Source: Azorinus chamasolen (taxonomy: Eukaryota; Mollusca; Bivalvia; Cardiida; Solecurtidae). Taken from it: DNA of 64,000 nt. The translations under genes and the position numbers were made by a program. The notes under the pieces are model-generated. The model did not search any database, had not been told where the DNA came from, and saw nothing but the letters and a program-made list of their open reading frames with translations. Numbering within the stretch: the stretch's first letter is position 1; the number at the start of each line of letters is the position of its first letter. Shown here in pieces: positions 45,209 through 57,295 of this stretch. The DNA lies in NCBI GenBank assembly GCA_963576725.1, contig OY755237.1, positions 52,791,674-52,855,673 of the forward strand, given 5' to 3'.

Positions 45209-45888
45209 AATAGACAGTCAGTTAAGGTATACAGCTGTGTATATGTATTTAATAGACAGTCAGTTAACCCTTTCCCTCATATAAACATGTTTTCACGCAT
45301 TTGCAAACAGAGTAGACCCAGATCAGACGGCTCCTAGAGGAGCCGTCTGATCAGGGTCTGCTCTGTTTGCTAATAGAATTTGATAGATCTGTTTCTTTGC
45401 TTTCTAAAATGCCTACGATGCTCCACCTTCAATATTTCTCTCTAACTATTTTGCTAATGAATATTCAGTAGGTATTGAAATCTGGGCTAAATTTAGAACA
45501 GGGAAAGGGTTAAGGTATACAGCTGTGTATATGTATTTAATAGACAGTCAGTTAAGGTATACAGCTGTGTATATGTATTCAATAGACAGTCAGTTAAGGT
45601 ATACAGCTGTGTATATGTATGTAATAGACAGTCAGTTAAGGTATACGGCTGTGTATATGTATTTAATAGACAGTCAGTTAAGGTATACAGCTGTGTATAT
45701 GTATCTAATAGACAGTCATTTAAGGTATACAGCTGTGTATATGTATTTAATAGACAGTCAGTTACAGTACACATATGTGTATATGTATTTAATAGACAGT
45801 CTGTAAGGTATACAGCGGTGTATATGTATTTAATAGACAGTCAGTTACGGTATACTGTTGTGTATATGTATTTAATAGACAGTCATTA
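45209..45888. repeat. 42-bp minisatellite abutting the exon-4 acceptor, about 10 copies
   Basis: Unit AATAGACAGTCAGTTAAGGT + ATACAGCTGTGTATATGTATTT. The first copy starts 5 bp from the exon boundary, so the unit includes the acceptor's pyrimidine tract but not the AG. Split after one unit by the family-B MITE at 45268-45509. 42 is a multiple of three, so both strands show repetitive open frames; these are not genes. Confidence 0.9.
45268..45509. mobile_element. Family-B TTAA MITE with a readable empty site
   Basis: 242 bp from CCCTTTCCCTCATATAAACA to ..AGAACAGGGAAAGGG, flanked by TTAA (45264-45267, 45510-45513). Other units of the host array read CAGTTAAGGTATAC uninterrupted, so insertion duplicated exactly TTAA. 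Central palindrome CAGACGGCTCCTAGAGGAGC. Confidence 0.95.
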
Positions 45889-45889
45889 A

Positions 45890-47153
45890 TTATTAGTAAT
45901 ATTATACCACATTTATATAGCACTGTTTTCACACAGGATAGCGCTTCACTTGGATGAAATCACTAACCGGAATGAACCGCACGATTATCTATCCAGACAA
46001 TAAAAGATATACAATATAAACTAGAACTACCACTAAAGGTGATGAATACCCCCAATAGCACATTTGACACAGAGATGGGGGTTATAGAAATAAATCACTA
46101 CAATATCTGCCACAGTTTAGAAAAAAAATCCTAAAAATTTCCTAAAAAATTCTAAGCTGTAATTCCGTTAAAAATCAATGTAGTGTAACAAAATTCAAAC
46201 TTGATCTGTAACTCATTATTAAAAAGCTACATTCCACATATCACATCAATATCTGCAAAGGTTTAGAAAAAAACTCCGGAAAATCTGAATTTCCGGAAAT
46301 TTCTAAGTATTTCACTGTATTTCCGTGAAAAATCAATGAAGCCTAACGAAATTCAAACTTGATCTGTAATTCATTATAATAAAGCCACATATCAAATATC
46401 ACTTCAATATCTGTAAAGTTTTAGAAAAAAAACTCTGGAAAACCTGAATTTCCAGAAAATTTCTAAGTAAAATCACTGAATTTCCGTGAAAAATCAATGA
46501 TGGGCAAAGAAATTAAAACTTGATCTTTAACTCATTATAATAAAGCCACATACCACATATCACTTAAATATCTGTAAAGGTTTAGAAAAAAAATCTGGAA
46601 AACCTGAATTTCTGGAAAAATTCTAAGTAAAATCACTGTATTTCCGTGAAAAATCAATGAAGCGCAACGAAATTCAAACCTGATCTGTAACTCATTATAA
46701 TAAAGCCACATACCAAATATCACTTCAATATCTGTAAAGGTGTAGAAAAAAACTCCGGAAAACCTGAATTTCCGGAAAATTTCTAAGTAAATTCACTGTA
46801 TTTCCGTGAAAAATCAATGAAGCGTAATGAAATTCAAACTTGATCTGTAACTCATTATAATAAAGCCCCATACCACATATCACTTCAATATCTGTAAAGG
46901 TTTAGGAAAAAACTCCGGAAAACTGAATAACTCCAAAATTATTGAAGACAGTTACAAACATTGCGCACTGCACTTGCTGTCAATGTGATCTATCTATATA
47001 TGAAGTTTGAAGTCAATAGCTTTTATACTTTGGAAGTTATGATCTGGACAAGCGTGACAGACGGATGGACGGACGGACGGACATGGTGACGGACGGACAC
47101 GGATCCCACATCCAAATTGTTAAAGTCTTATCTACAAAGTAAAGGTTTAAACA
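45890..47153. repeat. Tandem-core element, about 160-bp units
   Basis: About five units (46080-46930) with AAACTTGATCTGTAACTCAT, ATATCACTTCAATATCTGTA and TCCGGAAAACCTGAATTTCC blocks, then a GACGGATGGACGGACGGACG tail near 47056-47100. Left part 45890-46080 is unassigned. Confidence 0.75.
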
Positions 47154-50100
47154 ACAGTAAAACATCTCTGAACCAGAATTCTAGTAGAGAAGAACTGGTA
47201 TACTGTTAGGCAGAGGGCTGCTTAATGCAGGGTGAAAGTCACGCAGAAACTCCTAGAGGAGCATTCTATGGAGGACGATCAACGCCAAAATTGCATCATG
47301 CTTTGTGGCATTTCAGTTTGCTTCATTGTAATTGCACCATGCATTGTGGCATTTCAGTTTGCTTCATGATAAATGCATCCTGCATTGTGGTGTTGAACAG
47401 TTTGCTAAACGATTATTGCATGTCAAGATGGGAGTCCTTCTTTCATTGAAGTTTCTTCAATGACACATGACCCAATGCGGTAAGCCCATAGCAACAAGCA
47501 TAAAGCCGAACGACGAACGCCGAAGGCATAATGCACTTCTGCCGAACTCGCCATATAGGTGGCGCTGCATGTAAAACCAGATAATCAAACTACTGAAAGT
47601 ACTGAGGATGGATTCAACGTAGATCGAATTAAATGTTTGGTTTGGTTTTTAAATGTTGTTTTGAGCGAAAAAAAAGAACATTATTCGGACGTGTGTGTAT
47701 GGGGGGGGGGGGGGGGGGGTTAATTATTTAAAAAAGATGTTGCCTTTGGTGCAATTTTATTTGTTGCTTTTTATGTCCGTCTGATCAGGGTCTGTCTTGT
47801 TTGCTGATGGTCTGTCAAAGATATCATTCTGCATAGTTTGCCCTGATAAAATTCACGTGTCCATATGCTATAGTCATTATTTTTCACATGAATATTCATT
47901 GAGTAAAGGGTCAACTGTGTAGTACCCTGATCGCCGATGTGTGATAGACCACGCGTGGATCATGTACGGACCGTCTGATCAGGATCTGCTCTGATTGCTA
48001 ATGGAATTTCATTCATCTGTTTATTTAGAATTTCTGAATGACTTCAATGTTCCACCTTCCATATTTTCATAAATATTCTGTATAGGTATTGGAATCGGGA
48101 CTAAATATAGTACAGGGAAAGGGCTAAGATTACATGTATAAATATAAACATGTCTAATATATCATAAAATAGCATATTTTATTAGAATTATATTGGGTTT
48201 GAGAAATACATTACATTACATTATTTTCATTTTGTGTACAATATACTTATAATATGTTTACTAACCCTTTCTCTAATGTTAACATCTTTTCACACATTTG
48301 CAAACACAGCAGACCCAGATCAGATGGCTCCTATAGCAGCTGTCTGATCAGGGTCCGCTCCGTACGTCAATAGAATTTGAAAGATGTTTCTTTACTTTCT
48401 AAAATGGCTACACTGTCCCACCTTCCATATTTCATTATAACTATTTTGTCCATGAATATTCAGTAGGTATTTAAATTTTGAATAAACATAGAACAGGGGA
48501 AGGGTTGAAAATAAATTAAGATATGAATAATAATAACTCATGAAGGTGTAATGAAAATATCTGAAATTTTGAACATTGAATACTTTATTTAACGAGGGTA
48601 GCTAAATTAGTCATAATGACTAATCTACCTTGAGGCCCTCAAAACAAGTATTTCATACAAAATACAAAACAGTAAAACACAGATCTGTATACACAAGAAA
48701 TAAATGTTCAGAAGTTCAGTAATGTACGGTGGCACTGAGGTGACATATGCAAGATTTTTTTTTCAGATCCGTTTTGACGAGATAAAAAAAATTATTATCT
48801 CAAGAAAACGAAACAAAGTTCGTTTTCCTGAGATAATATTTTTTATTATCTCAAGAAAACGAAGTAGTTCGTTTTGACGAGATATAAAAATTTATTATCT
48901 CGAGAAAACGAAAAAAGTTCGTTTTCATGAGATAATTTTTTTTATTATCTCAAGAAAACGAAGGAGTTCGTTTTTACGAGATAATTTTTTTTATTATCTC
49001 GAGAAAACGAAACAAAGTTCGTTTTCCTGAGATAATTTTTTAAGTCGTGCGCACGACTTAATAAGCCAATCAGAACCCTCCATCAGAGTCAACAGTTTTC
49101 GCAAGTATTTGAGGCCTATGAGAACATGGCCGAGACAAGGGATGAACTTATATGACGTCATAATTGCGTATAACGTTACCGTGACGTATCAAACATCACT
49201 ATGACGCGTATTAGTAGTAGTATGACATTGAGAAGTTCTAAATAAGGCTTGTAATTGGTTTACTATACAAAAGCTGTGAATCAGATTGGTTAGATATGAG
49301 ACCAAAGTACATGCAGGCCTATACAATTTTCAATAGACGCAAATGTTAGTCGCGTTGATACGCTAACCATTTCCTCCATAAATATTTAAGAGAGTTTCTA
49401 CCATTATGAATGCATGTAAATCTATATAACTAGATCTACCTAAAATTAAGTTTTAATAGAAACTATGAAGGAAATGGTTAAATTGTTTATGGATAGCGTC
49501 CATCCGTTTCCCATATGTCGAATACATCTTCCCGGCTTTCAACAGGTTTATACACAACTGCGATTCTTCATATTAACCCATGCACTCCTACATGGCTATT
49601 CGTGAAAGGCTCCATCACTATGAATATACCGATATAATAAATATTTATTTAAGAGCAAACTAATAAGATTTTTGAGGAAGTAGATCTAGCCTATATTCTA
49701 TATTTTAGTATATGTTCTAAGCAAACATAGAAGACCCTGGTTAGACAAATCCTTCAGGAGCTATCTGTTCGGGGTCGACTCTGGCGTAGACAGTTAAAAT
49801 CTTGATTTATGACATTTTCTAAGGAAACATAAAAGACCCTGATCTGGTAGCTCCTATAAATACGAACTGTCTGATGCGGGTCTTCTTTGTTTGCCAAGGT
49901 GGTGATAACATGCGTATATATCGAGGAAAGGGATAACTCTTATCACGCTGCAAAAATAATTTACTTTCACTTCTTCTGATTCGCTTACTTTGGGAAAATT
50001 ATATTGCCCGAGTATCAAGTAGCTTAGATCCTGATCAGGCGCCTGTTACTTGTTGTCTGATCTAGGTCAAAAGTGCTTGCAAATCTATCGAGCCTCGCTA

Positions 50101-52199
50101 AGCGGGAAACGAGAAACCCCATTAACAATTGACTCTGACGGAGGGTTCTGATTGGCTTATTAAGTCGTGCGCACGACTTAAAAAATTAACTCAGGAAAAC
50201 GAACTTTGTTTCGTTTTCTCGAGATAATAAAAAAATTATCTCGTTAAAACGAACTATTTCGTTTTCTCGAGATAATAATTTTTTTTATCTCGTTAAAACG
50301 AACTACTTCGTTTTCTTGAGATAATAAAAAAAATTATCTCAGGAAAACGAACTTTGTTTCGTTTTCTCGAGATAATAATTTTTTTTATCTCGTTAAAACG
50401 AACTATTTCGTTTTCTCGAGATAATAATTTTTTTTATCTCGTTAAAACGAACTACTTCGTTTTCTTGAGATAATAAAAAAAATTATCTCAGGAAAACGAA
50501 CTTTTTTCGTTTTCTCGAGATAATAATTTTTTTTATCTCGTCAAAACGAACTACTTCGTTTTCTTGAGATAATAAAAAAAATTATCTCAGGAAAACGAAC
50601 TTTGTTTCGTTTTCTCGAGATAATTTTTTTTTTTTATCTCGTCAAAACGAACTACTTCGTTTTCTTGAGATAATAAAAAAAATTATCTCAGGAAAACGAA
50701 CTTTGTTTCGTTTTCTCGAGATAATAAAAAAAATTATCTCGTAAAAACGAACTTTTTTTCGTATTCTCGAGATAATAAAAAAAATTATCTCGGGAAAACA
50801 AACTTGAAAAAAAATCTTGCATATGTCACCTCGGTGCCACCGTAGTAATGTTGCGTCTGGATAATTAATAAATGTTGTCTGCTTCAATTTGTAGATTTAT
50901 TCTTTATGGACACGCATTTGGATCCTGATAAAACTCCGAGTAAAATGGCATCTAATCTGGATCCAATCTGTTATCATAGATTTGATTTGCCACTAGCATC
51001 CAAATAGTTAATATAAAGCTATAATATATAAAGTATTGCACATAAAAAAATGAAATGCATAAAAGACATCTGACCCCGATTCAGGATGAATGCACGCGCT
51101 ATTAAAATCACATATTTGTGACGTCATTTACTCACGCTGTAATTATTATTGATGAATACGAGAAAATATTTTTGCTCAATACTAGTTAATCTAAAATGAT
51201 CTCTGCTTCAAATTTTTAAAAATGCAAATAGAGAGTAAACTAATTGAACCTGATGAGACTTTGAGTTATTAACGATATAGATTAATATATTCTTTCTGAA
51301 ATTCAACCAATTTGCCCAGGGAGAGGGTATACATACTTTTGTGCACGCCCTTATTTAGATTTACATTGTTATATGTTTAAATTTCATTTACATTTTCTTA
51401 AATTTTCTTCACTTGAGGTCCTCTACAAAAGTTACATAAATTATGCCCCTTGTGTCAAAATTGGTTCACCCCAGGACCGGCTAGTTTTCTATAGAAACAC
51501 ACAGTGAAAACTTTGAAAATCTTATCCTCTGATTGTCTGGTGAGCGATATCAGGGCCTTTAAGACCCTCTTGTTATTATTATTATTCTCCCAGCAGTAAA
51601 TAACCCCCCCCCCCCCACACACACACACACACACACACACACTCTCTCTCTCTCTCTAATGTAATGGATCAGTAACCCTTCTATTTTTTGTGTGTTTTTT
51701 GAAATCCTTCTATTTCTATGTCTTCATAGCGTTTTCCTTCTTTACCTATGTATTCGGCAAATCACTTCAGCATTTTAGTCCGAGCTGACTAGAGTACGAC
51801 AAAGACCGGGGCGAAGATGGAACAACGAACCACGCATCAAGCATCAAGCACCAAGCACTCAAGCGCTAAGCAAATAGCACAAAGAATATGCTCCAAAGAA
51901 GTTTAAACAATGAAACACATTATTTGACGTTATTATAATCAATAAACAAGTTTACAGAAGGTCAAATGTCGGATCGAGGAAGAAACTTCAAAGAAAGAAG
52001 AAAGCACATCGTGACATGCAATAATCATTTAGCATAATGCATTTAACATGAAGCAAATTGAAATGCCACAAAGCATGATGCAATTTTGGCGTTGATCGTC
52101 CTCCATAGCATTCTGCATGACTCCTGCATTAACCTGCCACCTGTCTACAAGACCAATATTTATACTAAATTTAATGTCTGGTTTAGAGGGGTTTTACTG
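47154..52199. mobile_element. 5-kb element with long family-D-type terminal inverted repeats
   Basis: Left end CAGTAAAACATCTCTGAACC; right end reads on the other strand CAGTAAAACCCCTCTAAACC. Homology continues about 300 bp inwards on both arms (GGAGGACGATCAACGCCAAA, TTGCATCATGCTTTGTGGCA, GATTATTGCATGTCA). Clear TA duplications were not seen. The interior holds a G run (47701-47719), family-B/C pieces (47770-48500), the 2.1-kb element 48726-50843, and C run plus CA/CT repeats (51605-51658). No transposase frame was found. Confidence 0.75.
48726..50843. mobile_element. 2.1-kb terminal-inverted-repeat element, 8-bp target duplication
   Basis: Flanked by AGTAATGT on both sides (48718-48725, 50844-50851). 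Ends ACGGTGGCACTGAGGTGACA / complement. Inside each end lies a ladder of alternating units such as CTCGTTAAAACGAACTATTT + CGTTTTCTCGAGATAATAA, each nearly self-complementary, then the palindrome TTAAGTCGTGCGCACGACTT(AA) and AAGCCAATCAGAACCCTC on both arms. The middle (49100-50140) contains eroded TTAA-type elements. No coding capacity; superfamily uncertain (8-bp duplications are typical of hAT). Confidence 0.85.
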
Positions 52200-52210
52200 C
52201 ATATACATAC

Positions 52211-52389
52211 CTGTTATTTGCGGACACTGCAACAGAATAATATCCTGGTGTATGGTGGCAAACGATAAACTGTTTTCAGTAGTTCTCAATATAGGAAAGG
52301 TGTACAAAAACTGGTAGGTGTTTGGGCATATCTCGGCACTCGACATTATACATTCCACAGCACGTTTGAAAGTAGGTCCGTTAGAATTC
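52211..52389 (-). CDS. aGPCR exon 3: cysteine-rich extracellular segment
   Basis: 179 nt, model residues 81-141, the second longest exon. Acceptor tttatatttgcag, donor gtatgt. Translation starts NSNGPTFKRAVECIMSSAEI then CPNTYQFLYTFPIL and ends LLQCPQIT. Cysteine layout CysX7Cys, a long spacer, then Cys. Its donor lies only about 10 bp from the right end of a 5-kb terminal-inverted-repeat element in the next intron (47154-52199), so a transposon now supplies most of the intron sequence beside this splice site. Confidence 0.8.
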
Positions 52390-52429
52390 CTGCAAATATA
52401 AATCCTAAACTGCTAAAAGAAAATATATC

Positions 52430-52707
52430 TTACCCTGTCCTATTTTTAGATCCAGCCACTATGAATAAATCTACTGAAAAGGAGCATTAACTAGAGAAAA
52501 GGAAAATTTTAGAATTTTGTTGTGATAGAGCATTTCGAGGGCTTGGTGGAAAACTATTCTAACTCCTTCACTTTAGTGAAGGAGTTAGAATAGTTTTGCA
52601 CCAAGCCCTCGATTTGCTCCTAAGGAGCATGCTCTATTTATCGCAATGGTTTCAAGAAGTGACTTTTACAGAGGCGTAGAAAGGTGTATTTATGGAGGAA
52701 AGGGTTA
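52430..52707. mobile_element. Family-A MITE carrying a nested fold-back
   Basis: Left end worn (ACCCTGTCCTATTTTTAGAT), right end ..TTATGGAGGAAAGGG + TTAA. The loop between the two hairpin arms is interrupted by an 85-bp palindrome (see 52531-52615). Confidence 0.8.
52531..52615. mobile_element. Near-perfect palindrome inserted in a MITE
   Basis: CGAGGGCTTGGTGGAAAACT...TAACTCCTTCACTTTAGTGAAGGAGTTA...AGTTTTGCACCAAGCCCTCG. One mismatch region (TGGAAAA/TTTTGCA). Flanked by ATTT on both sides, where normal family-A copies have a single CATTTGCTCC. Confidence 0.8.
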
Positions 52708-53379
52708 ATGCCATTATCAAAGTACTTAATCTAAACATTCTTTAGTTTTAAAGCAGATGGTAACCTAACCAACATGTTTTCACGCATTTGCAAACATAAT
52801 AGAGGACTTGATCTGGGTCTGGGTCTGCATGAAAACACACTTATATGAAGGAAAGGATTAACCCTTCTCTCTATGAATATACATTAAGAAATGATGAATA
52901 TATGAATGTCAAGTTTCAAAATGGCATCATGACCGAGGGGATGTTTGATATGGCACAAGCAGTAGATATAGATCTATATATCTCATTACCTCATAGGCTA
53001 TTTTTAGACCCAACCTCTTTGAATTAATCTACTGAAAAGGAGCATTTACTTGGGAAAGGGAAAATTGTAGAGTTGTGTAGTATTGAAACCATTGTGATAA
53101 ATAGAGCATTTGCTCCTTAAGAGCAAATGCTCTATTTATCACAATGGTTTCAAAAAGTGACATTTACAGAGGCGCCAAACGGCGTCATATAGGGAGTGGG
53201 ATAATGCAATAAGCAAACAAAGCAGACCCTGGTCAGATGTCTCAGACAGGAGCCATCTGATCTGAGTCTATTCTCTTTTTGCAAAGGTGTATGTACATGT
53301 ATATATATGGAGTAAAGGGTTAAGCAAGAACCAGTTCTTACAAACCCCAGTTTTATTAATTATATGGTCACTGCATTTG
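52708..53379. repeat. Further MITEs in the intron between exons 3 and 2
   Basis: 52745-52860 B fragment. 52860-52980 family-C left part. 52985-53212 family-A MITE with intact hairpin (GAGCATTTGCTCCTTAAGAG). 53213-53322 family-C right half ending ATGGAGTAAAGGGTTAA. Confidence 0.72.
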
Positions 53380-55167
53380 CAAATAGCTCGAACAGCAAGC
53401 ATTGATTAGGGAACTCCGGAGCCACATACAAACAAATAGCTGGAACAGCTAACATTGACTAGGGAACTCCGGAGCCACATACAAACAAATAACTGGAACA
53501 GCTAGCATTGACTAAGGAACTCCGGAGCCACATACAAACAAATAGCTGGAACAGCTTAGTAGTAGCATTGACTAGGGAACTCCAGAGCCACATACAAACA
53601 AATAGCTGGAACAGCTAGCATTGACTAGGGAACTCCGGAGCCACATACAAACAAATAGCTGGAACAGCTTAGTAGTAGCATTGACTAGGGAACTCCGGAG
53701 CCACATACAAACAAATAGCTGGAACAGCTAGCATTGACTAGGGAACTCCGGAGCCACATACAAAAAAATAGCTGGAACAGCTAGCATTGACTAGGGAACT
53801 CCGGAGCCACATACAAACAAATATCTGGAACAGTTTAGTAGTAGCATTGACTAGGGAACTCCGGAGCCACATACAAACAAATAGCTGGAACAGCTAGCAT
53901 TGACTAGGGAACTCCGGAGCCACATACAAACAAATAGCTGGAACAGCTTAGTAGTAGCATTGACAAGGGATCTCCGGAGTCACATACAAACAAATAGCTG
54001 GAACAGCTAGCATTGACTAGGGAACTCCGGAGCCACATACAAACATTTAACTGGAACAGCTAGCATTGACTAGGGAACTCCGGAGCCACATACAAACAAA
54101 TAGCTGGAACAGCTAGCATTGACTAGGGAACTCCGGAGCCACATACAAACAAATAACTGGAACAGCTAGCATTGACTAGGGAACTCCGGAGCCACATACA
54201 AACAAATAGCTGGAACAGCTTAGTAGTAGCATTGACTAGGGAACTCCGGAGCCACATACAAACAAATAGCTGGAACAACTAGCATTGACTAGGGAACTCC
54301 GGAGCCACATACAAACAAATAGCTCGAACAGCTTAGTAGTAGCATTGACTAGGGATCTCCGGAGTCACATACAAACAAATAGCTGGAACAGCTAGCATTG
54401 ACTAGGGAACTCCGGAGCCACATACAAACAAATAGCTGGAACAGCTAGCATTGACTAGGGAACTCCGGAGCCACATACAAACAAATAGCTGGAACAGCTA
54501 GCATTGACTAGGGAACTCCGGAGCCACATACAAACAAATAACTGGAACAGCTGGCATTGACTAGGGAACTCCGGAGCCACATACAAACAAATAGCTGGAA
54601 CAGCTAGCATTGACTAGGGAACTCCGGAGCCACATACAAACAAATAACTGGAACAGCTAGCATTGACTAGGGAACTCCGGAGCCACATACAAACAAATAG
54701 CTGGAACAGCTAGCATTGACTAGGGAACTCCGGAGCCACATACAAACAAATAACTGGAACAGCTAGCATTGACTAGGGAACTCCGGAGCCACATACAAAC
54801 AAATAGCTGGAACAGCTAGCATTGACTAGGGAACTCCGGAGCCACATACAAACAAATAACTGGAACAGCTAGCATTGACTAGGGAACTCCGGAGCCACAT
54901 ACAAACAAATAGCTGGAACAGCTAGCATTGACTAAGGAACTCCGGAGCCACATACAAACAAATAACTGGAACAGCTAGCATTGACTAGGGAACTCCAGAG
55001 CCACATACAAACAAATAGCTGGAACAGCTAGCATTGACTAGGGACCTCCGGAGCCACATACAAACAAATAACTGGAACAGCTAGCATTGACTAGGGAACT
55101 CCGGAGCCACATACAAATAAATAGCTGGAACAGCTAGCATTGACTAGGGAGCTCCGGAGCCACATAA
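53380..55167. repeat. 55-bp minisatellite, about 32 copies
   Basis: Unit AAATAGCTGGAACAGCTAGC + ATTGACTAGGGAACTCCGGA + GCCACATACAAAC. A longer form carries a 7-bp insertion (CAGCTTAGTAGTAGCATT). In the right half, TAGCTGG and TAACTGG units alternate, showing a two-unit higher-order period. Intronic. Confidence 0.97.
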
Positions 55168-57295
55168 AAATGAAAATGTCACATAGGTTTGACTGGCTTT
55201 TGTCACAATGGAAAAATATTTTCACCCCTACTATTCAGAGCAATAGATAACTTTGCGTACTCAGATATCACCATTTCTCCACTAAACCCTATGTTGTGAC
55301 CACTCAAAGAAGACGATTTTTAAAGAGTGGTCACAACACAAGGTTTGGTGGAGAAAATGTTTCAATTTACGCATCTTATCTGGACCTCTTCTATCATTGG
55401 TGAATATCATTTTTAGTTCTGATAATGTCACACTGATTTTGTGAAACTACATGTATTTATTTTGGTCCCTTAACCCTTTCCCTGTTCTGTATATAGGCCA
55501 AATCTCAATATCTACTGTATATTCATTAACAAAATAGTTATAAAGAAATATGGAAGGTGGAACATTGTAGACATTTTAGAAGGTAAAGAAACAGATCTAT
55601 CAAATTTTATTAGCAAACAGAGCAGGGTCTTCTCCGTTTGCAAATGCATGAAAACGCATTTATATGAGGGAAAGGGTTAACCCTAATATAGATCTGATCC
55701 TATAGCTTCTGCCTCAACCAAAACATCCTTTATGTTCATAATTATGCATTATAGAAGTCAGCTAAATAATATTCATGATGTTTTTATTTCATGTAAGAAA
55801 ATCATGGATATTGATTAGATGCATGTTTAACCCTTTCCTCCATAGGCTATATTTAGACCCAATCTCTTTGAATGAATCTACCGAAAAGGAGCATTTACTA
55901 GAGAAAAGGAAAATGTTATAATTGTTTAGTATAGAAACTATTGTGATAAATAAAGCATTTGCTCCTATGGAGAAAATGCTCTATTTATAACAATGGTTTC
56001 AAGAAGTGACTATTACAGAGGCGTAGAGAGGAAAGGGTTATAATAGCTTATGAACACAGAAGTTTTGGTCATAGGAGAAACTGTAGAATCAGATCCATTA
56101 ATTCATATGTAAACTGCTGCACACAGAGCAGCCCTATATCAGATGGCCCCTGCAGGATCCGTCTGGTCTAGGTCAACTCTGTTTGCAAAGGCATTAACCC
56201 ATTACATCACAAGCTATCTTTAGATCCAACCTCTTTGAATAAATCTACCGAAAAAGAGCATTAACTAGAGAAAGGAAATTTTTTAGAATTTTGTAGTTTG
56301 AAACAATTGTGATAAATAGAGCATTTGCTCCTATAGGAGCAAATGCTCTATCAGGCACGTACCCAGGTGGGGGGCTCGGGGTTTGTAGTTTTGATCAGGG
56401 TTATTTTCACATTTAGAAGAAAGAACTCATTGTGATGCAATGGTTAGTTGAGTGTATATTATTTGGATATTTTGCTTTTTTTGTATATAATTTGGTAATG
56501 TTCAGAAAAACAAAATAATCTATATATTTGCATTTCAGTTATTTATTCTTACAGAAAAAAAACTTTTCATGTGTCTGTTTGTCTGTCTGTCAATGGCAAA
56601 AATCTTTAGACATGGTCACATGTCTGTCTGTCTTTGTGTCAATGGCCAAAAAACTTTAACCAAGACCGCGTCTGTCTGTCAATGGAAAAAAAATCATGAA
56701 CACATATCCGTCTGTAAGTCTATACACTGAAACCCAGGTGTAAACGGAACTGATTTCCTATATTATAACATAAATTATATCTTGATAGAGTGATTCAGAT
56801 AGCAGGAAATTGCACCATTCAATGTGGCAAACCCCCCAAAAAAATTCGGCTACCCTCCCCACCTAGATAGCCCCCCCTCCCCCCCCCCCCCAGCACGAAT
56901 TTTCTGGGTACGGCCCTGTCTATTCATCACAATGGTTTCAACAGGTTAATTTTGCAGAGGCGTGAATATGAGGGAATGGGTTAAAAGGTGTATTTATCCC
57001 TCTCCCTGATATAAACGTGTCTTCACGCATTTGCAAACAGAGAATACCCAGATCAGACAGCTCCTATAGGAGCCATCTGATCAGGGTCTGCTCTGTTTGC
57101 TAATGGAATTGGATAGATCTGTTTCCTTACTTTCTAAAATGGGTACAATATTCCACCTTCAATATTTCATTATAACACTTTTTTCTCTGAATATTCAGTA
57201 GGTACTGAAATTTGAAATAAACACAGAACAGGGAAAGGGTGTAAAGTGTCAAGCACATGTTTGCAATGAAACCTTATCAAGATGCTTTAACTCAC
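55168..57295. repeat. Rest of the intron between exons 3 and 2
   Basis: 55474-55676 reversed family-B MITE (TTAA 55470-55473 and 55677-55680) with its central hairpin deleted. 55680-55825 C piece. 55830-56036 family-A MITE. 56040-56190 C right half. 56195-56985 family-A MITE interrupted by the element 56354-56924. 56994-57238 family-B MITE with lost TTAA, 57 bp from the exon-2 donor. Confidence 0.75.
56354..56924. mobile_element. 570-bp TIR element nested in a family-A MITE
   Basis: Ends CAGGCACGTACCCAG and CTGGGTACGGCCCTG are inverted repeats (13 of 15 matching). TCTAT on both sides looks like a 5-bp target duplication. Sub-terminal G/C runs (GGTGGGGGGCTCGGGG; CCCCCCCTCCCCCCCCCCCC) and TCTGTCTGTCTGTCAATGGC repeats inside. 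The CAGGxxCGTACCCAG terminus resembles hAT-type MITEs, but the duplication length is unusual for hAT. Confidence 0.75.

Noticed and set aside
45493..45806. Open frames repeating LTDCLLNTYTQLYT and YMYLIDSQLRYTAV
   Set aside because: Product of the 42-bp minisatellite (divisible by three).
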